DNA from: Ignelater luminosus
Taxonomy: Eukaryota > Arthropoda > Insecta > Coleoptera > Elateridae
Assembly: GCA_011009095.1 (NCBI GenBank)
Contig: VTPC01005425.1
Location: 188,342-252,341 of the forward strand
DNA: 64,000 bases
Direction of reading: 5' to 3'
Both the position numbers and the translations under genes were made by a program. This document shows, one piece after another, positions 25,904 to 36,800 of the stretch. The stretch's first letter is position 1. The number at the start of each line of letters is the position of its first letter. Under the pieces are notes generated by a model. That model ran no database searches, had not been told where the DNA came from, and saw only the letters and a program-made list of their open reading frames with translations.

Positions 25904-25945
25904 CTTAATAATTAATTAATAATTTTCTTTTTGTTTCAGGTGAGT
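25904..25945 (+). promoter_or_regulatory. Recursive splice site 1 (ratchet point)
   Basis: A pyrimidine tract attttctttttgtttcag (AG at 25938-25939) is followed with no intervening base by gtgagtaa, a strong 5' splice site beginning at 25940. A branch-like cttaat lies about 30 bases upstream of the AG. This juxtaposed 3'/5' splice site, (Y)nYAG|GTRAGT, is the known signature of a zero-length exon used for stepwise intron removal in long Drosophila and vertebrate introns. The 17 bases tttgtttcaggtgagta are identical to the second site at 57878-57894. It lies 23.6 kb after the donor at 2355, a typical spacing. Strand and reading are unambiguous; use in vivo is inferred. Confidence 0.8.
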
Positions 25946-26015
25946 AACAAAAACTTTCAAATAGTTACACCTATCTACCTACTTCTAATTACCCACCACA
26001 TACTTCTTTGATGAG
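25940..26015 (+). other. RS-exon downstream of ratchet point 1
   Basis: From the regenerated donor at 25940 to a second donor, gatgag|gtaaga at 26016, lie 76 bases. In all three frames this stretch meets a stop (tga or taa within the first bases in two frames, tga near the end in the third) and its length is not a multiple of three. That is what is known of RS-exons: the downstream donor helps define the site by exon definition, and inclusion would truncate the protein and trigger decay. It is therefore a marker of the recursive site rather than a protein-coding exon. Confidence 0.6.
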
Positions 26016-27439
26016 GTAAGAAATTTCAATAATCGGTTTTAAATGAGGCTCGTTAATTTATTAACCAGAAGCAGATGTCTAGTGACCTCGGTTTTTAATA
26101 TTATCATAGGGTGTATGACTTTGACTGTGTATTGTATTATGAAGCAATCACAAAAGATCAGACGGAAGAATAAAAATTAAACAACACTTTTATTTTCTTT
26201 TAAAATAAATGACTTGTAGTTCATATACTATTAACTGTTAGAATTAGATAAATCGAGTTCGAAGTTAATTTCTGATTTTTCGAAAATCGTTTCACTTGCA
26301 TGCATTGTACTTTAATATCATTTAGCTTTGTAAGGTTAAATCGAATTCTTTTCTTGTTGAACATTATGTTCTTCCCTGATTACTACGTATTATTAATGGG
26401 TCATAAATATTTATTTACTTTTTATATATGTATTTATGTGATGTATCTGTGAATTATTTAGTGCTGCATTAATGTGGACATTAAATTAGTCTTCTAATTA
26501 GTATACTGGACGTCGGCTTTTTACAAAGGAGGTGTGAAATTTGGGCTACAATTAAAAAAAGTGGATTAGAATAATTGCTGTTGTGATTTGGTGTGTTTCT
26601 AATGGTTATTAAGTCGTTAATACTTAATAATTCTTGAATCGGTAGCTCCGTTTTTGTGTCATTCTAAATCTTGCATTATTGACTCGATTGTGGTCGATTT
26701 TAATTTTCTTAATCGTCTTTTTGTATAAAATATGGGACCTTACAAGGAAATAATTTGACCATTAAACTCTGATTTCAATGACACTTAAACTTATCGAAGG
26801 TAAGAAGAAAGATATAAGCGATTAGGGCTAAACTACATTTTTACTTCAGTTGTACCATACAGGATGTTGGATTTTCATGACTTATTGAAATATTGAAAAC
26901 ATTAAGGGATAAATGGCCTGGCTACTACAGGAATTAATTAAAATCTTGAAAGAACCATCTAATCATAAATGAGCAACTTCTTCGCATCTCTTATCGTTTT
27001 CGGTATCCAAATGGTAAGCCCCTAGAATTTATCACACCCTACATATTATGGCGTAAAAATGTAAATCGCCTCATGTTATTTCAATTTTTATTACTATAAA
27101 TTATCTTGCAGAGTGCCACTTAAATCGGCCTCTACTAATAATAACTGGAAACCCTTTAGTGCCTTTATAGATTTAATGTTTTGGTTTTTCTTTTTATTTT
27201 CTCGGTATTTCTGTCTTATTAACAAGTATCCAGTAACATATGTTGGCAAACATCTAGCTTCATGTTCAAGTCTCGGTACTACCATATTTCGTATGTACAA
27301 ATGCCAATTTACCTAAGAATCCGAACAATCTTTTCGTCACTAAAGAAAATGGTGGAAATGCCTGGAATTACTAGTTACCCGAAGATATTTTTATTTTAGT
27401 GTTTCACAATTTCTCTGAAGCTAACTAGCGATGGCGGTA

Positions 27440-27586
27440 ATGTGCCGAAATAATCTTATGATCACTGAACTAAAACTACTGGGAGAATTATGGGCCCAGA
27501 ATGCCGCTGCTGGTGGGAGGATGCTGTTGCAAGAAAAATTTGTTCTTGTGCAGCGAACAATTTGCCCGAAACGACTACTTCTGTAG
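27440..27586 (+). CDS. Small ORF of 48 codons, possible microprotein or exon
   Basis: ATG at 27440 opens a 48-residue frame, MCRNNLMITELKLLGELWAQ, NAAAGGRMLLQEKFVLVQRT, ICPKRLLL, ending TAG. The DNA is GC-richer than its surroundings, and the first half resembles an amphipathic helix. An acceptor-like tag| with a pyrimidine stretch and branch-like gctaact sits just upstream (27428), and the stop codon overlaps tag|gtacc, a weak donor. No family is recognised. It may be a conserved non-coding island instead; there is no direct coding evidence beyond the open frame. Confidence 0.2.
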   Translation: MCRNNLMITELKLLGELWAQNAAAGGRMLLQEKFVLVQRTICPKRLLL

Positions 27587-28594
27587 GTACCAGATGATAC
27601 TAGATGGTACTGTAAATTCGTAACAGATTTGAAACTCTCTTCATCATATTACTTTATTGACCCTGCCTTCATATAAAGAAAAAACAGTAAAACATACCCA
27701 CAACACCACAAAAGGTAAACCAAGAACCAACGGAACTTACATTTCAAATTCATCAAATAAATCGCAGAAGAGCCAAATACCCAATTTTAGTGACGATTAC
27801 AATTCCCAAAAGTGCTAATCATGAACAGGCGATGGAGCACGTGGTTTCCGTAGAATCTAAATTTTAATTAATTTGATTTTTGTCGATATGTAGTAGTAAG
27901 ACAAATAATCTTGAAAACTAAACCGCGTAGTAGATTGATAGACCAACAACAGGTAGCTTTTTCGCAGTATGTAACCCGTAGGGCCACATGTCTAAACAAC
28001 TGCGCACAAGGAATCTCATGCTAGTAGTTTGTTTTTCGTTCAGTGTTCAGTTTGAGAAACATATCACTCTTATCTCTGTTACCGAATTGAATCTGATCAT
28101 ATTTAAAACGATATCACTTTTGCTTAGAATAGGCTTTCATAGTTCTAGTATTTGATTCATAAGATGTAGTGTATAGTTGACGAAGAATCGAAAAACTGCA
28201 GTCGATGCCTTTATTTGAGATCTAATAGAAGGACCAAAATTGTTTGGAAACCAAAAGTCGACTACAAAAATATTCACATTTGACTATTTGAACAGAAATC
28301 CATCTCACACGACTCATTGTTAAATTAAAACTTTTTTTTGAAGATAATGCTTACAAGAATCCCTTCTTAAATACGCAGCTGCAGTATATTTTAAATTTCT
28401 TTCAGGTTAGTGTTTTTGGAAAAGGTAAAAAAAGTTGACTAATCTCTTGAGATGAATATGAGTTGCATCTCAATCTCCACTAGACGCCTAATCACTGGTT
28501 AATCACCCTGTATAGTAGATTGGTGGTAGCAAACTGCTTGTTATAACTGTTGTACTTATCTAAATAAATCGGAGCCAAAGTCTTAATCATTATA

Positions 28595-29813
28595 CCTAGT
28601 ACTACCATAAGTCTTTGGACAGAAGTTTATGCTTTATTAATCAGGTTAGCTTTGATTCCAGCGATTGCATTTTTATTATTATAATCATAGTAACCTGTGA
28701 AACAAACATTCGATCACCAAACGTCAAAACTCTTTCAGAACTATTTAAGTGTGGAAAGAAACCATCTGAAATTTTCAAAATTTTAAAAAACGTAATGTTG
28801 CTCGTAGTGTCATATACTACACCATTAAACGCCACCAGGAAACTGGCGTATTGAAGACCGCAAAAGGTGTGGGCGTCCGCGTTCTGCAAGGACTCCAAAA
28901 ATAATATGCGAGAACGTATAAGAAGAAATACATGTCGGACACAAAAGAAAATGGCTCTACAGGTTGGAATATCAACGAGATCCATGTCCAGATTATTAAA
29001 AGATGATATTCATGTAAGAGCTTATAAAAGGGTATACATCGCATTATGTAAATAATCGTTTAAAAAAACCGAGATTAGAAAAATGTAAAAGGCTACTTAC
29101 CAGACACGCGTTAACCCAAGGACAAAATATATTATTTACCGACGAAAACATTTTTACAGTTGAAGAGTCTTTTAACAAACAAAATAGCAGAGCAGGGTGT
29201 ATGCTAAATCTTCTCAGCTGGTTCCTGAACACAACAAAAGGGTTATTCGCAGTCACCATCCTTCTAATTTGATGGTTTGGCTTGGCGTAAGCTACAGGGG
29301 CATTACAGATGTTCACTTTTGTGAGAAGGGTGTCAAAACAAATGCCAAAAATTATATGGAAGAGATATTGACGCCAATTGTGTTTCCCCTATCCAATACC
29401 ATGTTTAAAAATCAAAAATGGACTTTTCAGCAAGATCAACTCGGCGGTGGTTAACCGTCAATGTACCAGACTTTATAAGTACGGAACGCTGGCCTGCATC
29501 TAGTCCGGATCTGAATTCACTCGATTATAAAATATGGTCAGAACTGGAGCTAAGAGTGTGTTCTAAACCCCATAAAAATCTGGAGTCGCTGAAACGAAAA
29601 TTGTAAGTGAAGCGCGGAATCTTCCTCTTGAAATTGTTCGTGCTTCTATAGACGATTGGATTCCTCGTTTAAAGGAGGTTATATTGAATAATATAGTTTA
29701 AGATGTATTTGTAACTTATAGTAGTTTAATAAAATAGATTATGTTTGAAAATTAATTTCTTAGTTTCCATATTATCAATTTATATATGTCCAAAAATTTA
29801 TGGCAACACTAGG
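28595..29813 (+). mobile_element. Tc1/mariner-superfamily transposon (maT-like), degraded, 1.22 kb
   Basis: The ends are 27-base terminal inverted repeats, 28595-28621 (cctagtactaccataagtc...) and 29787-29813, matching at 22 of 27 positions, all differences being transitions. Both are flanked by TA (28593-28594 and 29814-29815), the superfamily's target duplication. Inside are transposase pieces in several frames: helix-turn-helix part LSELFKCGKKPSEIFKIL, first catalytic block ILFTDENIFTVEESF, then LMVWLGVSYRGITDVHFCEKG, WTFQQD, and PDFISTERWPASSPDLNSLD. The spacing of the last two acidic residues is about 37, as in DD37D (maT-type) elements. Frameshifts and stops break it, so it is non-autonomous and moderately old. 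It lies in the sense orientation within the proposed intron. Confidence 0.9.
28720..29701 (+). pseudogene. Broken transposase of the 28.6 kb mariner-like element
   Basis: The coding remnant runs from the helix-turn-helix region (about 28720) to a C-terminus reading EARNLPLEIVRASIDDWIPR, LKEVILNNIV and a stop at 29699-29701. The catalytic aspartates are still readable in TDEN (about 29139), FQQD (about 29429) and LNSLD (about 29515), but they lie in different frames. At least one shift falls between FQQD and the following RSTRRWLTVNVPDF. Length between the inverted repeats fits an intact transposase of about 340 residues, so the damage is mostly small changes, not large deletions. Confidence 0.85.
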
Positions 29814-32248
29814 TAATATAGTTTTAATAAATAACAGAGGCCCCAACATGTATCCTTCGGGGACACCTTGCGATTGCAAAAACAAACGCCGACAGTTTTA
29901 TCGAAAGCAATTTTAATTTTCTCTTAATATAATATAATACTTGTCAGTAACGAGAAAACGAGTAAATGCTCTAGAAAGGTTTTCCTAAAGATTGAAAATA
30001 GCAAAATTATTAAATGTTGGGATACTTTTATGTGGACTTGCTCAGTTTATTCATTGTACCTATTATCATACAATGTGAACAAACGTAGAAATGTTTATGC
30101 GAGCCGAAGTAAACAAAGCAGTAGGTTATTGAGGACATCCTTGAATTGTTGTATAAATATTTTATGAAATTGATAATTCAAGACTTGATAAAAGAAAATA
30201 AAAAAATCAATAACAATAAGTAGTTTTTCTAATTATGCTATATTACTATATTCCATTCAGAATTATTCTATTTTTGATTTTCCTTTTATTAAGCGATCAG
30301 AATTGATAATTACGATTTGTTTTTGAATATATTTCATTGAAAAATAATCATGATAAAAAAAGCAGATCAATAATAAAATTATCAAGAATAATGCACCGTG
30401 TTAATATTGTTTACTATCTACATTGATCATGGCTAAACAATTGAAATGAATTTGACATGTTGATGGATTGTTTATTTTATAAAGTAGAAAAGGTGATTTT
30501 CATTTTTTATTGGTTATCTTCTCCTACACCTTGAAGAAAAGTTTGTTGGGCCTCACTTTCCAAAAACTGCTTGGCTGTCGTTCTAAAAGTATACGTAATA
30601 AAAACTTCTAAATTAAATTACAGAAACGTTTTCGTTTTCAACGGGCTTAAATTTTTATTCAGAAACAATGTTTTTTAAGTAGCCTTCAAACATTCGGTAA
30701 AGTTACCTTGAAATTCTCTTCGGGGAGTTTCAAATTGGATTAAGAAACTGAAGGGTTTTAATTTCAACTTCACGCTCAAGTATATTTTCACACAATTTAA
30801 AATTAAGGTGACGGAAAAAGAGCGAAGTAATTCTCGAATTACAAGTATGAAACAAAATAAAGCCATCAGCTCTGGTAACATCGGATATTTTAATTAAACT
30901 GATAAATTGAACTTGTTGGATACTGTAACATTTCACGGTTATTAATTCAGAATTCATTTTCCTTTTCGTCTATCAGTTGGTGTTATCTAAAAATCAAACA
31001 CCTGTCACTGTATTAAAAAGGTGTAAAAATACAGCAGCTGTATCGTGTTTACGTGTACATGTATTAAATGTGCTATAAAGCGGGCAAATATTTTGTTTTG
31101 CAAAAGACAGGTGTTTTGAATAAGATGTAGTAATAATAATAATAGGGGTTTACATATTTTAGTCAACATGATCCGGTTTTATTATTATAAAAAATTCTCT
31201 TGAACTTCAATTGCACATAATGACTTGGCAGTATGTGAAAATTTATTGTCAGGGTCAAAAGTGAACGAAGTTCTTATTTAAAATACATTAGGCTTTGTTT
31301 TATAATTGGTAACTTACTTTTTAAGTAAATTGAAATTGTATGAGTTGATGAAATTGTTAATACCGTTATTCAAGACCACTTTGGCGTTCTAAATTCGCGT
31401 TGGATTTGAATTTTATAAATCAAACTATTAATTTCGAAAGAAAGGAGAATTTAAATTGAGAACGCAAAAGAAAAACAGATTGAAGAAATTTCCGGTTTTA
31501 TATAGACCGTTGAAATATATTTTGAGGATATTTATGCAAATCTGCTAAATAGTAGGTATACTTTCATAAATTTGTTAATTGCATCAAGATCCTAAAAGTA
31601 GTAAACCAATAATATTTTATCTCTATTTCTATGTAGTTAACACACTTTAAATGGTACTAAAAGAATTTAGAGCAATCGCCGGTAAGCGGATGATCGGTTT
31701 TTGTGTGGGAATAATTTATTTTACATATTGATTGATGCCAAAATTCGCCCCAAGATTGAGACATGTAGTTTTGAACGTCATTATAAGTTTGATTTTGGTT
31801 GAAATAAAGCTTGAGTACCAAGGAAATTGTAATTTTCTTGTCAAGCTATAACCGAATAATCCAAATGATTAAATTCGATTCTGTTTTTATCTTTAATCTT
31901 TAATGTATTTTGTCGTTTAAGTATAATAAGAAATATTAAAAATTTAACTAATTTTTTTTTGTTTCTTACTTTAGCCATTTATACTAATTAGGTCCATACA
32001 ATTGAACGTACTGAAAGTATAAACACGTAATATGTAGACAGAAAGTACTATCTAAATCCTTGTGTAAACGTTGATTTTATATTGATAATGTTTTTAGTTT
32101 ACGGTGGCAACAAACATTCGTAATTGTTTCGACAACATTAATTAACATAATTTGGTGTTTTAGAAAGAAAAATAATACCATTAAAAATGTTCACCCCTTG
32201 TGAAAGTATGTATTAACCGTTTTAATTTTTTTGGGTCAAGAATTACAC

Positions 32249-32524
32249 TTAACTGCGAGATTTGAATTCAAAATTATGAGGATGCCACCTTTCTTTTATC
32301 GTGTTATTAGTGAGTAGCACATAACTGTAACTGTGTTGAACCGGTACTTCTGATTCACGTGGAGGTGATCGTAACGGGCACGGAATCACTTGGGGCTCGT
32401 TTGGATAGCCTCGAGCGTGATCCACCGACCTTTCGGTTAGTATTAATACTGTTATGCAAACAAGAATGGTAAAAAATAATATTGACACATATTCAGGCTT
32501 TAATGGTAGTAGTAATAAAGACAT
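32249..32524 (-). CDS. Candidate small membrane or secreted protein ORF, minus strand
   Basis: ATG at 32524 opens 91 residues: MSLLLLPLKPEY, a hydrophobic stretch VSILFFTILVCITVLIL, then a polar, proline-rich part SVDHARGYPNEPQVIPCPLR, SPPRESEVPVQHSYSYVLLT, NNTIKERWHPHNFEFKSRS. The hydrophobic stretch could be a signal peptide or type II anchor. One sequon, NNT, follows. The middle of the ORF is clearly GC-richer than its flanks. On the minus strand a tataaatt motif lies about 80 bases upstream of the ATG. The codon just before the polar part, accgaaag|gtcggtg, is not a strong splice site, so a single-exon nested gene is the simplest reading. I recognise no family, and a conserved non-coding island is the alternative. 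Confidence 0.3.
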   Translation of the reverse strand: MSLLLLPLKPEYVSILFFTILVCITVLILTERSVDHARGYPNEPQVIPCPLRSPPRESEVPVQHSYSYVLLTNNTIKERWHPHNFEFKSRS

Positions 32525-34680
32525 TTAAAAGGCGACCTTAACTCCTACGTTGCTAATAATAATAATTCAAATCGCCGTTCGTGCAATCCATTGTTCTCTT
32601 TTTAATTTATACACCTCTGTGTTGTTTACGGTATTTTGAAATCATACCCCCTTTTTCTTAATGGAATGTGTTCGTGGAGGTCATGCAAGAATTTTAGTGT
32701 CAAAAATATATACACGGTAATAACCCGATGATTAACACATTCACGCGTCTCTATTAAATTATACTTGCAAATGTGCTTAAGGAAAAAATTGTTGTCAAGT
32801 ATAAAATACCATAATTATTTTTAGGTAAAAATATCTCTTTTCGATCACTTTACTTAAAACGTCTCGTCAGTCGAAAACGTTAAATCGAATTTCAACTTTG
32901 AACTATCGGAAATTGAGTTTTTCACTTCTGATATCAGCTTTAAAGTATGCACGGCCAATAGAATCTTTCCTGAGATTCTGACTGCATCCTTTACTGGTTT
33001 CAAATGTCGAGGTCATCTTGAAAAAAAATATTGGATGTAAATAAATATGAGTATTATAAATATTATGGTGAAATGTTAATTGTTTTTCTCAATATGTTAT
33101 TAATTAATAACATCTTGGTTAATTTATTGGCGTGTAAGTTATAATACGAGACACACACACAAAAGAAATTTCATTGACCCGCAAATCCAAAAACAACATA
33201 ACCTTGCTATGTAATGTCAGCCATTTAATTTGGTCTTTTTTGTTGCATAAACCTGTATTGGTAATTCCTCAAAAAATTTTCAAATAATCGTTCCATATTA
33301 TGCGTTTATAATTATAGTGTTCTAAATTATTTTGTTTCAAAATAATATTCAAATTGTTTTAAGAAGTAGACTGTGTAATAACGACCTCTTCATTTGTAAT
33401 TCAGGAAATTAAAAAATAGTTTATTAAAAAGTAGAGAATTGCGGATGTGGACTGATTGTGACGGCTTTTTCACGAGAAACAGTTTCATGGTTCGATTTGA
33501 AGTTGGTAAATCGAACGTGCTTTTTCCTATTACATTCTGCGTAAACGTTTCAATTTTATGAAACGGATTTTTAGATAGACACATAACCTTGCACATTTAC
33601 CTTCGTTGCACGCAGTTTTTTAAACCAATTTAAACTGGAACAAAACACTATTAAAAAGAACGTGAACTTTCAACCTTCACGAAGTTCTTTTACGACACGT
33701 GTAAAATTGCAAGGCTGAATTGGGTTAGTGTTTTATGTAAAAAGTGTATACATTTTGTTGCAAATATATTTTAAGATCGTCATAAAATTTATGCCGTGCT
33801 GTATAAAACGAATTGTTTTAATATTATTTGCTTGGTTCGCTTTGAATCAAACGTTCTTCGTACGAACTTCGTGCAGTTGTTGTCCGTGATATATGCAGAA
33901 GAAACTTTGATAAAAGGTCGCAGCCAACACACATCCAGTTATATAAGAAGAAAATGCCAAGAATCATATTTGTACAAATCCTTCATCATTAACTAATTTA
34001 TTAAAGGCGAATAAAGAATAAAATCTGGGGTTAGTCCAGAAATCTCTAAAACTTGATTTATTTATGGTTTGACCTACTGGTATGAGATTGAAATCATGGT
34101 TTGACAAAAATAAAGTTTTTACCTTCGACCAAACCAAAATCAAAGAGTTTGGTATTATCAAAGCTTTCGCCAAAACTTTCTTTTAAATTGTTTTCTTTGT
34201 AAAATAATTTGTTTGACCGACCACCCACCTCTACATTACATACACTGAATAACATCTTTTATGTCAATTACCTGCATCTACTCCAGTTTTTTTTTTCGAA
34301 CGACGGTATCTTCACAGAATTTATTATTTTAGGTATAGTTTAAATAAATACTGGTGTAATGCAGTTCCTGAAATGACTACCTTTTCTAAAATTTAAGGTT
34401 TTTTCTTAAAGGATCCTGCGAGCTCTTAAAGTAATATGCCCCCAAAAAGGTAAATGAAACACATTGATTCACCTCTAGATGTGGCACATGCTGGCAAATG
34501 TGATCTTTAATATCAAGTGTGAAGGTTTTTTTTACAAAGTGTATTTGATCAATCAGCCAAAATTACTTTCCCATTGGATCTGTTCAAAGAGTAAGATTTT
34601 CCAAACATAGCTTCATTTTGAGGCCCTTGAATAAATTCTGTGGATGGGAATAATTGTTCAGAAATCTTTTATCTTACAAT

Positions 34681-35043
34681 ATGGATATTTTGAGAGCTTT
34701 TGCGCTGACGCAGAATATTTTATGTGTATACTTTCAATGCATAATGATTAAGGAGCGTCCACTAAAAATTGACAATAAAATATTTAAGACGATGTCGAAA
34801 TGGCGCGATCAATTGTCACTAACTTTTATTTCATTCTGTCCGGTATATACTACTTTACGTTGTAACGGTTCGTTACTCGTCGTCATAAAATTATTTAAAT
34901 TTTCTAAAATCCCGCCAATATTTTATTACTCTATGTTGGTACGAGAGTGTCATAAAATAATGTGGATGCATACTCTCTACTTTTTTTATGTTAATTTTCA
35001 TAATTTATCGTTGAATTCAAAATTTGATTTGTTTATTCATTAA
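34681..35043 (+). CDS. ORF of 120 codons, unrecognised, probably chance
   Basis: From ATG at 34681 the frame encodes 120 residues, MDILRAFALTQNILCVYFQC through to SLNSKFDLFIH, rich in F, I, L and Y. The frame is open nine codons further upstream. There are hydrophobic runs but no clear membrane topology, no motif and no promoter or splice signals around. Given the AT content, one or two runs of this length in 64 kb are expected by chance, so this is listed only because it is the longest ATG-led + strand frame outside transposons. Confidence 0.1.
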   Translation: MDILRAFALTQNILCVYFQCIMIKERPLKIDNKIFKTMSKWRDQLSLTFISFCPVYTTLRCNGSLLVVIKLFKFSKIPPIFYYSMLVRECHKIMWMHTLYFFYVNFHNLSLNSKFDLFIH

Positions 35044-35125
35044 ATTGTATTAGGAATTCTATAGTTTCAAGTTTTTCTTATTTAAAAATCATCGTTTATA
35101 GGAAAATACGAATCTTATTGTTTTT

Positions 35126-35138
35126 GGGGGAATCCCCC
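35126..35138. promoter_or_regulatory. Rel/NF-kB consensus site
   Basis: The 13 bases gggggaatccccc form a near-perfect palindrome containing GGGGAATCCCC, a match to the kB consensus GGGRNWYYCC bound by Dorsal, Dif and Relish in insects. It sits isolated in AT-rich intron where such a G/C run is otherwise rare. Function is inferred; no second kB site is seen close by. Confidence 0.4.
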
Positions 35139-36279
35139 ATACAAATATCCTTCAACGGTTCGATTTTAACATTTTTTTTGAATATTCGTTATTTTCCCGT
35201 CTAAAAATCTTATTTGTATTTGATAATTCTTTAGAAATTCTAATTTAATTTAAAAAAGTAAAATCTTAATCCTAGGCCTTGGATTTTCTCCGTAGTTTTA
35301 ATTTGTATCATCTTAGTCGGTTCACATTTTAAAATTTGGCGGAAGAATTGGACTCTTCCTAGGGCGAGGTCCTTCCGTTTTGATCCGAGACAAAGGATTG
35401 TTGTGAAAGAAGTCGTACGATCAACAGGTTGGTTGGTTGGTTCTTGGTTTTAAAATTTGTTTGGTATAATTCTACTGCTGAATGTGGAATTTCTAATGGA
35501 ATATGGTACTTCCTTCGAATAATTGTGTTGGTGGCTTTTGAAGTAATTAGTGCAGCGAATTTTGGAATTTCGTGGTTCTAAAATTTACCTCTAATGGTAA
35601 ATATTAAATTGGGCCGTCTGGCATTGTTTCTTGAACTATGGTTAAGAAAGAATATCGTCGTTAAAGTGTTAAGCTGGGTTTGGTATTGCGAGAATTAAGA
35701 AGTTATCAGCGTAGCCATTTCTACAATTTGTTGAGCTGAAATTTTGCATAAGGTAATATGGTGCAATATGTTGAAATCGCTACCGAAGATTCCATGGGCG
35801 TAACCACTTTTGATCATTGGGGTCAGTGGTGAGTTTATAATTACATTTTTGCACGTGCATATACCATTGTTTAAACCAGTCTGAGTGCGACAAATAATAA
35901 TACCTGTGTATTAAAATTGTACTCTCGTGTTAAATTCGAAATTTTGAAAACTTGTTTAAAAGAAATATTTGTGTAACCTGAACGTTGAATAGGTTATTGC
36001 CGATGTAAACAATTATTATTATAGACTTGTTTTTGCATTGTTCATTTGTTTTTACTTTCTCAAACTATTTTATTTAAAGTTCGTTATTTTATTAAAAGGA
36101 TATATGTAAATAACTGAACAAAATAAGATTGTTTTAGTTTTTAAATGTAATGAGTCAGTTCCCAGCCTTGTAACGCGTAAATAACTTATTATTTGGCAGT
36201 TTAATGATCATGCGTATATTACAGTATTACAAATTTGAATTTTTGAATTGAGGCTTAGTATAGTTACCGCCATGGATGA

Positions 36280-36800
36280 ACTACAACAAAGAAAATTAAT
36301 CAAAGCCTATGAATATTCTAAAGCACCTAAATTTGTCTTTATATAGTAGTGAGTAAGCCGTTTCCCTTAAAGAGTACCACAGAAAGCAATTTACAGGTGG
36401 ATAGGTCGAAAGGAAGAAGATTAGCGAAAGAAAGAGAATATCGAACAGATTACAAAGTTAGCCGAAGGATGGAAAGAAACCAATGACAATTGGCATAAAA
36501 ATTTCGAGTTGGACTTGAGTATGTCTCTAAACTATTAAATAAAAACAATATAAAGTTTAGAAGAAAAGACAAGCGTCGAGATCGACACCTGAGCAAAGTG
36601 AGCAGAAAGTCGAACGACTTAAAAAACTGGCAGATGGTATTGTTCCAACTAACTCAATTAACGAATCATACTTTCTTCTATCGAACAAATACACTGAAGG
36701 GCATTATGCATCCAAACCTGACTAGGTTCATGAGGACGTACGATTAAAGAAGATAAAGAAGTTCGAAAAGAAACTTCATGTGGATTGAAACATCGAAAAG
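36280..36800 (+). repeat. Purine-rich degenerate coding-like block
   Basis: About 500 bases are unusually rich in A and G on the + strand, and read as lysine/glutamate-rich, stop-broken frames such as YRWIGRKEED and KENIEQITKLAEGWKETNDN. This is the look of a decayed coding sequence, perhaps of a mobile element, but no catalytic motif, terminal repeat or target duplication was found. Family unknown. It could also be simple compositional bias. Confidence 0.2.

Larger units (their letters stand above)
2355..25939 (+). other. Intron segment 1 of the proposed ratcheting intron
   Basis: This runs from the CAG|GTAAGT donor at 2355 to the 3' splice half of the recursive site at 25939, about 23.6 kb. 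Besides the entries listed separately (an inverted-repeat element near 5.3-6.0 kb, the 153-base candidate exon at 11 kb, a microsatellite at 13.85 kb, minus-strand candidates at 9.9, 15.6 and 21.2 kb and the 21.7-22.2 kb island), I see only AT-rich, stop-dense DNA. No further genes, RNA genes or transposases are visible. The assignment to one intron is inferred from splice signals, not from transcripts. Confidence 0.5.

Noticed and set aside
26860-27045. Possible MITE between tacaggatgtt and cacaccctaca
   Set aside because: The ends match too poorly and no target duplication is visible.
28396-28412. Possible third recursive site, tttctttcag|gttagt
   Set aside because: The acceptor half is good but the donor half has T at position +3 (GTTAGT), a poor match. 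No matching downstream donor was seen, and it lies only 2.5 kb from ratchet point 1.
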